From: Diphasiastrum complanatum
Taxonomy: Eukaryota > Streptophyta > Lycopodiopsida > Lycopodiales > Lycopodiaceae
DNA: 64,000 nt
NCBI GenBank assembly: GCA_029204225.1
Contig: CM055092.1
Location: 23,685,005-23,749,004 of the forward strand
Direction of reading: 5' to 3'
In this document: positions 22,620 through 34,170 of the stretch, one piece after another
How the letters are laid out: the number at the start of each line of letters is the position of its first letter
Numbering within the stretch: position 1 is the stretch's first letter
Position numbers and translations under genes: made by a program
The notes under the pieces: model-generated
The model's input: the letters and a program-made list of their open reading frames with translations, nothing else
What the model was told of the DNA's origin: nothing
Database searches by the model: none

Positions 22620-22713
22620 CGGTTTAGGGGTAAGAGGCAAGTGTTTAGGGTTTAAGGATTAGGATATAGGATTTACGGTTTAGTGTACAGAATTTAGGGT
22701 CCAAGGTATAGGG
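22620..22713 (+). repeat. Degenerate telomere-like repeats
   Basis: Irregular copies of TTTAGGG-like words (GGTTTAGGGG, GTTTAGGGTTTAAGG, GGATTTACGGTTTAG, AATTTAGGG) over about 94 bp. Interstitial and degraded; may be chance enrichment or a repair scar. Confidence 0.5.
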
Positions 22714-23629
22714 AATGCAATTGATCACCTAAACAAAAAAATTCTCACAACAAAAGAAATTTCATTGGGTTTTAAGAAGTCAACACTCTTGCATTATATC
22801 TCTGAAGTCGGTTTTTGTGAAACATTGTCGGTTCCATTCCTACACTATGTCGGTTTTCCCGAGCACTAAAAATAGGAAGATAGGTAAATGGACCTTATAA
22901 TAACTCAAAAGAAAATTGGGATTCTAACAAATAACTATTTTTGAAAAAAGACAAAATTAAGAATTTTTTTGCAGGCCTTAAAATAGTTCTTGGAACACTT
23001 TAGGTAACAAAGAAGAGTAGATGGGAGTAGGTGATAGTATCAAGAATTGTACCTGCATCTTTTGTCTCATTGGGTGTGTGGTTGATCATTCCTCACCCTC
23101 CTTGTCCTCCTCCTGCTCTTGCTTTAGCTATCTCCATTTTCTCTTGCTCTTTGTCATTGCTCTTCTTGCATTGCTCCTCTTAGTCATTGCTATGCTCTTT
23201 GCAAAGTGAAATCATAAGCTCATTAAGAGAACTACATCTCTATTTGTGTTTGTGGTTGGATCCTAGATAATGCCATTTTGTTGTGATGTCTATGTAGGTG
23301 ACAAAAGGGAAGATGGAGGACGGAGGTATTGGATATAAGGTAATCTCTCACTCTCACAAGCACATTCTAGTCTTCATTTCATTGTGTTAATAGCTCTGGT
23401 TTGATTGACTTCACGTTATTTTGTAGGTATTGGACAATGAATAGGAGGCAGCGGATCCACAAATACTAGAGCAAAACAAAAGTCGGAAAGGCCATCGAAA
23501 TAGGCCAATCTATCCCATTTACTATACCAACGTCTGCTTCAATGTCCATTTGCACTTTTTTCTTTCAACTACAGTTTTCTGTTTTTTTTGCATTCTTGAT
23601 GTAGGTCCACATTTTTTGTTGTGGATCTA
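22714..23629. other. No recognised feature
   Basis: AT-rich DNA with a CT-rich patch (23085-23165). A GT..AG pair (about 23340-23430, GGTAATCTC to TTTTGTAG) looks intron-like, but no convincing exon flanks it. Confidence 0.3.
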
Positions 23630-24095
23630 GATCCATGGGATCAAAATGGGCCGATCTACTGTGCTACCTATTCTGAAGGCTGTTCCAAAGTGTATTCTAA
23701 CAACAGTGTTGAGCCTTGCATTACATTGTGAAGATATCAGCTTTGCATTGCATATCAGCTTTGTAGATGTAGATCTATGCATAATTAATGTGATTTGTGT
23801 AGATGTAGCTAGTGTCTTAAGTGGACCTTGCTTTTTTTCAAAATTGTTCTGTAAAGTCTACATTGTTGTATGAATTTTTATTGTGGTAACTTAAGTAAGA
23901 ATGACAATATTTATGTTTTGCAGTTCTGTATGCTGATTTTTTCTCCCAGACACCATCCAAGCAGTTGAGCAACACATTTAGTAGCAAATCCAGGTACTTA
24001 CAAGGTCGATACAGACCTCGAAATGCATGCTTCTGTTTTAAACAGTAGTTCATTGTCTATTCCGAGGTCTATTTCATAGGTTTTGAGCTTTTCAT
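23630..24095 (+). repeat. Diverged relative of the chromovirus LTR 3' part
   Basis: Shares with 900-1310 the order TTTTGCTTTGTG-like words, TTCTGTAAA-TCTA-ATTGTTGTA, GTGGTAA, ATGTTTTGCAG, CACCATC-AAGCAGTT, AGCAAATCCAGGTA, and TTTTAAACAGTA-CATTGTCTATTCCGA. It is older than the main copies. Confidence 0.65.
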
Positions 24096-24640
24096 AAACA
24101 TATATCTAAATTTATTGATTATAGGGCATGCGTGAAGATTGCATAGTTGATCTTCAATGGACATGAACTCCAAATGCTGTGCTCTTAAAAATTTGTACAA
24201 GTATATCCTACTGTATGGCAAAATTAATGCCCAAAAGCATGTTCAAGTACTTGCATGCTTGCACGGTTTGTGACCAGCACACATTTTTAGATCCAGGAAC
24301 TCATTGTCACATGAGCAAATGTCACACAAAATAAAATACATTGGATTGTGTTACATCATCTCTAATGTTTATTAGCTAAATCTGAGGGATCTCAACGGGA
24401 AAAGGGCACACACTCGTCTTACATAGATTATGTAGAAATCGTCGCTTCCAATTCTCGGGGCGTCTCGATCACCTCATACTCCCCTTCCAATAAAGGTTTC
24501 TAAGGCCTCCAAGAGTATGACAATGAGGATATCTACATGATTTCATAGAGTTAATGATTTTGAGCTCATTTACTAAGTTCATGTTCAACCGCTTCCTTGT
24601 AGTCCATTCGTGGATCTTGACAAGCTTATTCAATCTTCAT
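24096..24640. other. No recognised gene
   Basis: AT-rich; the minus strand next to 24640 may continue the gag remnant (KLVKIHEWTTRKRLN) without a recognisable domain. Confidence 0.3.
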
Positions 24641-24842
24641 TCAATTCCAAAGGAGCACAATATCATGTGCCATTTGGACACTCATTAGAGTATTGGCCAT
24701 CCTGGTTACAATAAGGAAAAATTTGAGCACCACCATAATGAAATTCCCTAGTAACCAAATCATCAGTTTTAATAAATCTTTTTCCTTCTCTTTATTCTCA
24801 AACTTGTCTTTACTTCTAGCTTTTGTAAACTTATCAGTGTTA
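24641..24842 (-). pseudogene. Ty3/gypsy gag fragment with zinc-knuckle remnant
   Basis: One minus-strand frame reads DDLVTREFHYGGAQIFPYCN, QDGQYSNECPNGT and a stop before YC. This is the same nucleocapsid region as at 57600-57760 (EGHYFNECANGTYC), so both come from one gypsy family. The lysine-rich stretch KEKEKD lies upstream. It joins the TNP2-like exon copy at 24842 (shared word GATCAGAGGCT), a breakpoint absent from copy 3. Confidence 0.65.
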
Positions 24843-25110
24843 GCCTCTGATCCGATATGTGATGGTCCTTCCTCGTCATCTGAAAAAGAAGAACGTGAAC
24901 TCGCCATTTGCATCGGTGCACCTTGACGATTGGAAATTGATGGAACACAAAATTAGAGATGATCAACAATACATAAACAAACTAATTGAATCCACTGAGA
25001 CAACTAGTCTATTGAATTTGCTTTTACAAGATAAATTAAATGAAATCTTTTGACAAACAATAATGTTCATCCTAGCTTAGTTGTATGGCACTTATTTGGA
25101 TTGTTAGAAG
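24843..25110 (-). repeat. Start of TNP2-like exon and its leader (copy 2)
   Basis: The minus-strand ATG (24907) with MASSRSSFSDDEEGPSHIGS is followed by the breakpoint to gag. The leader 24908-25110 is the reverse complement of 14300-14487. Confidence 0.6.
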
Positions 25111-26311
25111 TCTATCATAAATATGATGGTGATGTATGGCACCGGGGGTTCCATGCATCTTGATGACATATAAATTCAACATAGGTCTAAAGAAATCCCT
25201 ACTTATTGTTTGTGACAAGGCCAACTACAATCTTGTAATCCATGGTCATTGTTTGTGACAAGGCCAATTGCACTTTTTTGATCCATGCTCATTGTTTGTG
25301 ACAAGGCAAACGATAATCTTGTGAAGAGCGAGGCTAGGCATGTAATGATGCACATAGGCATGAATCAGATATCATGACATCTGATCCATGCATTTGTGCA
25401 TCTTACATGGCTAGCTTTGCTCTTTAGTTCTCCTAAATTAATGAAAACTGAGAAGTGCATAGTATTATACTTTCAAATCCAACTTTGTACAATCAAAATA
25501 GTACGTCATTCAAGGATTCAAGGTTAAGGTGTTTTTGATCAAAATATCTAAACATCCAAATTCTTAAAGATTCCTTCTACACTAAGGTCACTTGTTATCA
25601 TCTAGTTACCATATGTCACAATCAAAGTATGTCATAATATCTCACAACAGGAAAATAGTGTTACACTCATATGGTCAGAAGTCATTCATAAATATGATGG
25701 TGATCTATGGCAGTTCCAGGCATTTCGATGTATAAATTCAAGATAGGTCTAAATCCCTCATTGTTTGTCACAAGTCCAACTCGAATCTTGTCACGATATC
25801 CATTCCTATGTCTTTCATTACATGGCTAGCCCCTTGAGTACTTTTAAACTAATGAAAACAATAGGGATCTGCAAAATCTGCTTGATCAGAATCTAATTTT
25901 GTACAATCAATTGCAAAAGAGTACGTCATTGAGGAGTTCAAGGTGTTTTTGATCAATTCTTCTTTGCTTTTGGATATTTGTACGTAGGCCTTTATTACAA
26001 TCAAGGTTCTCGCCAGTTCCATTACTATATTATGCCAATTTTCTCGAGTACTAGAAATAGGGACATATGTAAATGGATCCCTTGGAAAATTACTATTTTG
26101 CAAAATCATTACTTTTGACAAATTTCAGAATTTTGAGTAGTTGGATGCCCAAGAATAGTAGTTAGATGCCAATCACGTTGATGTTTGGATACTTATAACA
26201 TCCTTTACCCAGATGAGTATAATGTAGCAGTTACAAAATAGTTTCCTTCAATGCACTATTCTTTAAAAGCATGGGAATATAACAACTGACAATTCTTGAT
26301 AACTGTGTGAT
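25111..26311. repeat. Noncoding tandem units and palindrome (copy 2)
   Basis: Reverse complement of 13091-14300, including the short repeats of TTTGTGACAAGGCCAA (25204-25325), the 99-bp palindrome (25325-25423) and the older half-unit. No coding signal. Confidence 0.7.
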
Positions 26312-27430
26312 TTTGAATGGAACGTATTTGAGTTGTTCTTTTGGCCTAAGATGAAAGGTCATGTGGAGGCATACGTTCAAAGTTGTGAACAATGCCAACA
26401 AAACAAAGCAGAAAGACTCAAAGTTGCGGGTCTTTTACATCCCTTGGAAATTTTCAATAAGAAATGGGAAAGTATTTCAATGGATTTTGTGGTTGGACTC
26501 CCTAAAACCCGAAGTGATCACAATGCCTTTTGGGTGGTGGTTGACAAGCTGACCAAGATGGCACAATTTATACCAACTAAATCAACTGTCAAGGCATCTG
26601 AACTAGCCCAACTTTTCGTTGAAAAGTTTTTCAGAGTGTATGGTTTGCCGAATGATATCGTTAGTGATCCTGACTCCAAGTTCACTGGTAAGTTCTGGCA
26701 AGCAGTTTTTGAAAAACTTGAAACAACCCTTAGTCTTAGTTCTTCGGATCACCCAAAATCTGATGGGCAGACAGAACGAGTCAACGAGACGTTGGAGGAT
26801 ATGCTTAGAGCATACGTTTCTCACCGACAGTCTGACTGGGAAAAGTATCTCCCTTTGGTTGAGTTCGCGCACAATAGTGCTAAGCATTCTGCCACCGGAT
26901 TCACTCCTTTTATGCTGATGTATGGCTTCCAGCCACGTTCTCCAGTTTCGGTCGGTCTCAAAGGTCTCAAGGTGCAAGCTGCAGTAGATTTCCTACAAGA
27001 TATGCAAGAAATGATGCTAGTGGCCAAGGAAAGCATGAAAACCACTCAGGATAGAGCTCAATTTTATGCTAATCGCGGTTGATCACCTCGGGATATTGAG
27101 GTCGGAACCTGGGTGTATCTTAAAATCCCTAAGGATTCGAAGGTACTCCGGACGGGAGAATGCCATAAGCTATCTCCTCGATATAGCGGACCTTATAAGG
27201 TTGTAAAGAAAATCAACCCGGTTTCCCTAATTCCGGAAGGTGAACTAGTTGAACTCGAGGATCTGTCTACCTTTGTGCCTAATGTACCTGAAAAAGTTGT
27301 TGACGTTCGTCGTCACCAATTGAGAAACCGTTTGGTTTCTGAATTTCTCGTACGTTGGAAAGGTAAGACAGATGACGAGGACACTTGGGAGAGAGAGGAC
27401 TATCTAAGACTGAACTTCCTTGGCTTTTAG
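26312..27430 (+). pseudogene. Chromovirus integrase and chromodomain (copy 2)
   Basis: The 249-codon frame 26333-27082 carries CEQCQQNK, SMDFVVGLP, IVSDPDSKF and SDGQTERVNETLEDML, so the D-D-E triad is present. This copy keeps consensus NETLEDML and LPLVEFAHN where the inverted copy has changes. TGA at 27080-27082 separates it from [18 protein letters not shown]. An in-frame 87-bp deletion (after KKINPV) removes most of the GPY tail and, with it, the second stop. The chromodomain (EFLVRWKGKTDDEDTWERED) is therefore read in one frame to TAG 27428-27430. RT and RNase H are absent. Confidence 0.95.
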
Positions 27431-27442
27431 GAGGAGACTCTT

Positions 27443-28780
27443 AAAGGGGGAGGGAATGTTACATACCCATAAGGGTACGCAACAGGAAACTTGAGGTGAC
27501 GGTCTCAGTTATGGGACAGAACACTGATATAGAGCTATAAATCTTTTGGGTGCCACATGTCAATGTCTCATTGGCACGCGATGACTCATTGTTATGGACC
27601 CGGGTCAGTGTGCACAACTGCCGCGTGTCATTAGTCATGTGTGGCTCCTATGGAGGGAGATGACCCACCTGGACTATGTATATAGAGGTGGATCTCCATG
27701 AGCTAGCTATTCATTCTCTCTTGGAGAATGAAGAGCTCTTCCACTGGTGGTCAGGTCAGGACGAGTACCTAGGCCTCAGGATGTAGGTAGGTGAGGGTCG
27801 AGGGTAAGGCATGGTGGTATGGGACACCATGGCTTACATGAGATCCGAGCTTGCTTGAAGGTGGTCTGTGGCTCCAGTGCATGGGGGTGAGGTGGCAGTA
27901 CCTCTATGGTTGGGTGGAAACTTAGCATTTGTCACCTGTTTGAACTTTAGCAATGATTGCCATGACGATGGGGATTCTAACAGTGAGGGTGCTAGACCAT
28001 ATTTCTAGATGGTCGGAATGCCCTTTGGAATAGGTGGATCTATGAAGTTTGTTAAAGCAGCATCTATTCCGATGGATATTTTAATGTCAGATCTTCTATT
28101 CATCTGATGTATATCCAGTTTTTGGTGCAGATACAGATTTGCATATGGATCTTCATTGTTCTTTGTGTAAATTTAGTTTTTGCTTTGTGTGGATTTTGTT
28201 TTCTTTTTTCAGATTTGTTTTGTAAAATTTAGATTGTTGCAAGAATATTTTTTGGGGTAATATACTTAACAACCTTCAATATTGGTTTTTGTTTTGCAGG
28301 TTTCATTGTTGATTTGTAGGCCGATCACCATCAGAGCAGTTCAAATGCACATTCTGTAGCAGATCCCAGGTATTGGCATGGTAGGAATTGAGGCCGGAAT
28401 ACATGATGTTGTTTTGAACAGTATACCAATGTCTATTCCGACCTCCCCTTAGTTTTTTTTGGACCTTTTAAATGACATATCTATGAATTTTATGATAGAT
28501 TTTAAAGGGCTAAAAGCATGGTTTGGTGGTACAAAAAAATAACCCATTTTTCATTGTACCTTTTGGTAATACATTTCACGTTTTGGGAATTTTATTACTC
28601 ATAATTGTTTTGAGTCCACATTAAAAAAGACATAACTTTTTAGTGGTAAGTCCAATTTCAACAGAGTTTAATGCATTAGAAAGTGCTTGACAAGTGCTTT
28701 CCAATGATATATTACATGACATACTTTTGAGCTATTGCTAAAAAGTTATGGCAAGTCAAAAGTATGGGGATTTTATGGTT
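27443..28780 (+). repeat. Polypurine tract and fuller chromovirus 3' LTR (copy 2)
   Basis: The purine tract at 27443-27456 is followed by TGTTACATAC at 27457. This copy keeps about 111 bp (27579-27693) lost from copies 1 and 3, with a TATATAGAGG box near 27680 and a CATGAGCTAGC downstream. The single GGCCGATCACC block (28320) shows the state before tandem duplication. The LTR end is not defined. Confidence 0.75.
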
Positions 28781-29203
28781 AAAAATTTTCTTGTTGGACA
28801 ATAAGTTCCACAAGAAAACCCAAACGCCGTAGGGAGGGATCATGTGGTGACATTCTGGAATAAGATATAATCATACGGTTTGGGAGTTTTGTTTAGTGCT
28901 ATATAATGTTATCTTTTGGTTTTCTCTTTGTGTTTGTTTAGGGTGTGTGTGTGTGTGTGTGTGCATGTGCATGTAAGTATGATATTTTATGTTTCATACT
29001 TACTAGTTCATGCTACTCTAATTCGTAGTATCTTAATTTACATTTCATGCTTATTAGTTCATGCTACTCTAATTCATAGTATTGTAATTCATGTTTCATG
29101 CTTACTAGATCATGCTACTCTAATTCGTAGTACCTTAATTTATTCATGCTATTTTAATTTGTAGTATCTTAATAAATGTGCTATATATTAGTTATGTTTC
29201 ATG

Positions 29204-29205
<2 letters not shown>

Positions 29206-29270
<65 letters not shown>
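29206..29270. repeat. (GA)n microsatellite
   Basis: Uninterrupted GA dinucleotides over about 65 bp. A (GT)n run lies at 28944-28963 in the same unit. Confidence 0.98.
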
Positions 29271-29272
<2 letters not shown>

Positions 29273-29882
29273 ATGAAAGCGTTAAAAGTAACTCTTACTT
29301 TCTTCTGTTAAAGGCGTGGATCAAATATTTTATTGTTGGAAGATAAGTTTCACAAGAAAGCCCAAACATCGTAGGGAGGGAGCATGTGGTGACATTCTGA
29401 AATAGGATATAATCGTACGGTTCGGGAGTTTTGATTAGCACTCTATAATGTTTTTTATTTATTTTTGAAGTCTTCGTGTGTGTTTAGGGTGTGTGTGTGT
29501 CTATAAATATGATGCCATTAGTTTATGTTTCATGCTTTCTAGTTCATGCGTATCAATTAAGATACTACAAATTGAAGTAGCATGAATAAATTAAGGTACT
29601 ACACGAGAAAGCCCACAAGCCGTAGGGAGGGAGCACATGGTGACATTCTAGAATAGGATATAATTATATAGTTCGGGAGTTTGATTAGCACTCTATAATG
29701 TTCTTTGCTTTTTTCTCTTCATGTGTGTTTAGGTTGTGTGTGTGTGTGTGTGTATAAGTATAATGCCATTAGTTATGTTTCATGCTTACTAGTGCATGCT
29801 ACTCTTATTCGTAGTATCTTAATTTATGTTCCATGTCTGTAGTATCTTAATTTATGTATTATATATTAGTTATGTTTCATGC

Positions 29883-29884
<2 letters not shown>

Positions 29885-29938
<54 letters not shown>
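29885..29938. repeat. (GA)27 microsatellite
   Basis: Uninterrupted GA repeat in the third tandem unit; preceded by a (GT)n run at about 29735-29752. Confidence 0.98.
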
Positions 29939-29940
<2 letters not shown>

Positions 29941-30133
29941 ATAAAAGAGTTCAGGTAACCAACACTCCCAATTCTAGGAAGGTGTGTAGCCCTTGTTTTT
30001 TTCCATTAAAGACATGGTTCAAATGTTTCTTGTTGGAAGATAAATTCCACATGAAATCCCAAATGCCGCAGGGAGGGCGCATGTGGTGACATTCTAGAAT
30101 AGGATATAATCACACGGTTTGGGAGTTTTGATT

Positions 30134-30850
30134 AGAACTTTATAATTTTTTTTTTCTCTTCGTGTGTGTTTCTAGCTCTTTTACTTTTTCTTAGCTGACA
30201 ATGCCTGATCCTCTTGTGTGGTTTGCCTTGACTTTACTATCCATCGTCTTTTGCTCTTCTTGCATGCAAATCTTTGAAGGTAGGCAATTCCACTTAAAGA
30301 CATTTATAAGCCTTCCGATATACCACTCATTGTGGTATGTACCAATCTGACATCTCTGATTGGTTCTCCAATTGCCACAAGCTGGTGCCTCATCTCCTGG
30401 TGAAGAAAGATCCCACCATTTCACCTTCTTCCATTCTGATGGTGTTCAATCTGGACTTCAAGAACATGGCTCGAGCTAGATTAGAAGTTTGAAATTGTGT
30501 TTTAAAAGCTTCCCAAGCTCCCCTAGTAGTCATGACATCACTAATATGGATAATCACATGATCATTCACTGATAGATTGATCAATGATAATGCTCTCAGC
30601 ACCTTCTTGTCATAGGCCCTCATGTAAGTGTGAGTGGTGTCCCAATGCTTGCAACAATATCCCATAGCTCTTTCTCCATGAGTATACTCTTCATTTTGAA
30701 CTTCCAAATGTTATCATTGGAAGCCCCATCGACTTTACTTACATCACCAAAATGTGCTTCATTAATGTTGGAAATCTCCAAATTGCATAAAACTCCATCT
30801 TGTAGGCTAAAGAGAGTATTATGAGGCCAACAATGATGTCAAAGGTAAAA
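30134..30850 (-). pseudogene. Ty1/copia gag fragment, longest open copy
   Basis: A 105-codon minus-strand frame (30707-30390) reads THTYMRAYDKKVLRALSLIN, DHVIIHISDVMTTRGAWEAF, ARAMFLKSRLNTIRMEEGEM and FTRR, the UBN2/gag-polypeptide domain. The preceding N-terminal part (KFKMKSILMEKELWDIV) is in another frame. After FTRR the frame is lost, though HQLVAIGEPIRDV-like residues continue. Copies at 2005 and 9560 carry extra stops. Confidence 0.88.
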
Positions 30851-31754
30851 AATAATGACCTACAATTTTTGGCTTACAAAGACACTCTCTGCACCACTGC
30901 CAAATTGGAAGCCCAGTCACTTTCGCTTTGCAAAATGCTCCTTAACACGAATTCCCAACTTCATGCCCTGTAAGGTGGTGAAGTCTCCTTCATTTGGAGG
31001 CTACAGCCTTTCATTTCATCAAAAAATACTAAAGGAGACCCAAAATAGAGACTTTTTAGCTTTTTAATCTGTTTCTTCACCTTGAAAAAACTTCACATTT
31101 CAAAAGGTTTGGACTCAACTTTTACTTCAATTTGATGATTTTTAATGAAATGAAGTCGAACTTGGACTTCAACTACCCTTAGGCTCTTTCACTCCAATCA
31201 TGGCCATTTGATTCAATCCGATGGCTAAAACAACTCACGATCTGCAGCATTTATTGGCAAGAGGCTTCATCCAACGGTTTCGCAGCCACATGCATGTCAA
31301 AACTCACTCCTACAGCCACTATGCACTTGCATACACTATCTCTCTCCTCTTGTTGGATGGCACGAGCTGTGCTAACCTTCATTTAATGCTTCTCTCACTC
31401 TTAAGCTTTTGCTTGGCTACTCTTGGAGTTTTGGCTGCCCTCTTTAGATCTTCACAACTTCTTCTCTCTCCCCCGACTCTCCACGGCCTTCTACCACTAG
31501 CTTAAACTCATTGGGTACCCACCATCCCCACTAGTTAATGATGATAGAGAGAGAGGAATGATGTAAGAATGAGAGAGAGAGAATTAATTTGTTACAATTA
31601 GTTTAGAGTGAAAGAATGATGGACGTAAGAATGATGATTACAAAAAGGAAGGATGTAAATGAGAGATAGAGAGAAAGCTAATTGTTAAAATATAGAGATT
31701 TATATGTCAGAATGATGAATGTGAGAATAATGAAAGAATGATGATTGCAATAAG
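30851..31754. repeat. Repeated TE-derived DNA (copy 2 of 2736-3639)
   Basis: Includes the 94-codon frame at 31221-31505 and GA-rich runs. No family recognised. Confidence 0.55.
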
Positions 31755-32090
31755 TCCTGATATGCATATACACCAGTTGTTGGCTATGTCAAGCTAATCA
31801 TGAGACGAAGGATATTAAAAAATGGAATTATTACCAACTACTTTGAAAGGTGATTATGCTCTGCAAAGGTATTTAGAATAAGAGCTGCAGGAATTTCAGA
31901 TTTACGATGATTTAAATCTTGCTTTCTTTAAGCATTATATAAAGGAGCATGAAAACGAGGAGATTGTTGGTAAATTGCAAGCCATTTAGAAGTTGAACAA
32001 GGAGGACGTGTTAGCTTACATACAATATGTTAAAGTGTTGGAGAAGCAACTACAAGAACCATTTTTGGATTTGAAATAGGTCTCGTATTT
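31755..32090 (+). pseudogene. Ty3/gypsy gag fragment (copy 2)
   Basis: Same broken gag domain as 3640-3965. Confidence 0.7.
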
Positions 32091-32169
32091 TCAGCATGGA
32101 TTGCATAAAATTCTTCGACATGGTATGACTTTTTTAACAGGCCAAAGGCCTAAACAAATTGTAGACTCT

Positions 32170-32877
32170 TGTTAAAATTGTCAAAATCTAGCTATTTGAT
32201 CTAAGTACGTAACTTGAACCCACATGTGTGGAGCTTGTTCCCACGTGTGGATGGTAGTCATAAATGCATCTAGATTTAGGTAGATTGAATCAAGTAACTA
32301 TTTGGAAGCTAGTCAAGTACAAAATTGCCATCTATAAGATGTGATCTTGCAAGTTCCTATAAGCTAGGAGAAATCACCTAAAATCAAGCAAATCATGGTG
32401 AGGCAATGGCACCAAGTTAGGATTCAAAGAGGTGGGGGCTTATCTTGCATTTATTGCTTGATCTAGGATGATCTTGCACTCCCTACATGTGCCAGACCTA
32501 TTGAGTCAACATACCAGGTCAAAATGTACTTGATATATAAAAATCATCATTATAAATAATCCAATATTGATGAGAGATCTTGATTTTGATGCAATACCTT
32601 GTTTTGGTTTACTATTTGTGTTGTGATTTCTTGCATTGACTGCTACCAATGAGTAATGTACTATAATCTTTGTTCATTGTCTATACACTGACGGTATTCC
32701 ACATGTGTGAGGCTGCTCTTGAGTCATATTGATTATTTATCAAGATGTTCTTGCTAGTTAGATGGAATATTTGATCTAGATCCAGATCTAGTCATTGGAA
32801 TTGTGATTAATCAATCTAATTGGCATCCAACCCCTCTAGGTCAAAATTTTTAGACTTTAACATGGTGTCAGAGCCAA
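32170..32877 (+). repeat. Copia LTR-A (693 bp) with primer-binding site
   Basis: TGTTAAAATTG to TTTAACA at 32862, followed by TGGTGTCAGAGCCAA (32863-32877). Same length as 4055-4747, with very few differences. Confidence 0.85.
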
Positions 32878-33386
32878 GTACAAGAGGCTAGGTTAATGAT
32901 CAAGAGCGTTCAAGCTTGAAAGCTTGAGAGAGATGCTAACTATTGCTTCAAATTGCTCTATATCTTCGTAGAAGTATGATCAACTATTTATAATAAGAAA
33001 TTAGGTTGTCAATTGCATCATCCAGTTGGCTGTGATGTGCTGGCATTCATCCAGTCAAGACTTCCCAAAAACTCATTTGTTGATAAATTAATGCAAGTCG
33101 GTGGCTTTAATTCCAAGTGGAATATTAATTGTCACTTGGTAGAAATAAACCGTTTGTCGCATAGTTCGCATTTTTTCGAAAAATGCGACAGCCGAAAAAT
33201 GCGAAAATGCAAAAACCTAAAGTTTCCAAGGTCTTCGAAGTGGCCGAAGTGAGAATAACAACTTGTGAACCATTTTTGAGTAGTTCTGTAGACTGTGTAA
33301 AAACATGAAGAAAACTACAGATCTGGATATTCAGTTGGATGAAGATTAAAAATTAATTAGCCAATTAGTAGGAGAATAATCCAATA
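32878..33386 (-). repeat. Copia LTR-B (copy 2), minus strand
   Basis: Minus-strand TATTGGATTATTC start at 33386 after the AAGGGAGAG purine tract; TATA box near 32988; palindrome TCGCATTTTTT/CGAAAAATGCGA near 33165. Confidence 0.75.
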
Positions 33387-34170
33387 CTCTCCCTTAATCT
33401 GAATCCATGAATGCCTTGACCTTCAAACTTAGTTTTGCACAAAACTTTCTATGTGTATCCAAGCTTAGTAAAAATATATGTTGTCATGTTTTGCGTTGGA
33501 CAGTACTGCAAGTTAATCTCTTTGTCGAGAAATTTGTTTTTGATGAAGTGATATTTGATTTCAATGTGCTGACTCCTGGAATGAAACCTTAGGTTGTGGC
33601 AGATAAGGAAATGACAATTTGATTAACACAAAATAAAATCATCAGAGCATATTGATTCAGAACGATATTTGAGCGTAAGTTCCTCAGCCAAATTGCTTCT
33701 TTTGTAGCTGGAGAGATTGTGATATACTCTAATTCAGTTGAATATAGAGCTATCGATGATTGCTTGAAGAAAATCACTATTCGACATCTTGAGTGTGAAG
33801 AATTTCCTTCGTAGATGTAACTTGGTAGTTATGTCTCTCACATCATATAGTGAGCTCAGGATGTCCCAAACTCCTTTCGAAGTTTTGGCTTAAGCTATGT
33901 GGCCAATATGAGTATCTCATATATTGAGGATAATAAGCGCAAAAGCTTTACCATCCTTCGATTTCCACTTTGAATCGGATTTGTCATCTTCCAGCTTTAC
34001 TTCAATACTTGTAGCAACATCCCACAACTCGTTGATGATTAGCAAGGTCTCTATCTTCAATTTCGACTAGTAATTGGATCGATTCAACTTATCTGCGATA
34101 AGATAGGCTTTACTTTGATAATCCATCTAGAATTTTTAGTCTGTCGATTGTATCGATGATGTTAAGAATG
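33387..34170 (-). pseudogene. Deleted copia element: gag joined to RNase H (copy 2)
   Basis: RNase H (33777-33400: ALYSTELEYI, ATKEAIWLRNL, HSRSQHIEIKYHF-like tail) follows gag (34060-33780: HIGHIA, KTSKGVWDILSS). Same internal deletion as 5271-6060. The gag side from 33974 is repeated again from 43279. Confidence 0.85.

Larger units (their letters stand above)
28786..30135 (+). repeat. Four tandem units (~110-550 bp) separated by (GT)n and (GA)n
   Basis: Units start near 28790, 29333, 29602 and 30029. Each holds TTGTTGGA-GATAAGTTCCAC, GTAGGGAGGGAGCATGTGGTGACATTCT, GATATAATCATACGG and GGGAGTTTTGATTAG. The first three continue into a GTGTGT run and TTTCATGCTTACTAG words, and two into long GA tracts. 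Copies 1 and 3 lack the block; they jump from AGAAAG to TTTTGATTAGAAC, as expected of a recombination deletion. TGTTGGA starts suggest LTR origin. Confidence 0.75.

Noticed and set aside
26333-27430. Functional integrase
   Set aside because: The D-D-E residues are present, but the zinc-binding HH part, RT and RNase H are missing, and a TGA separates core from C-terminus.
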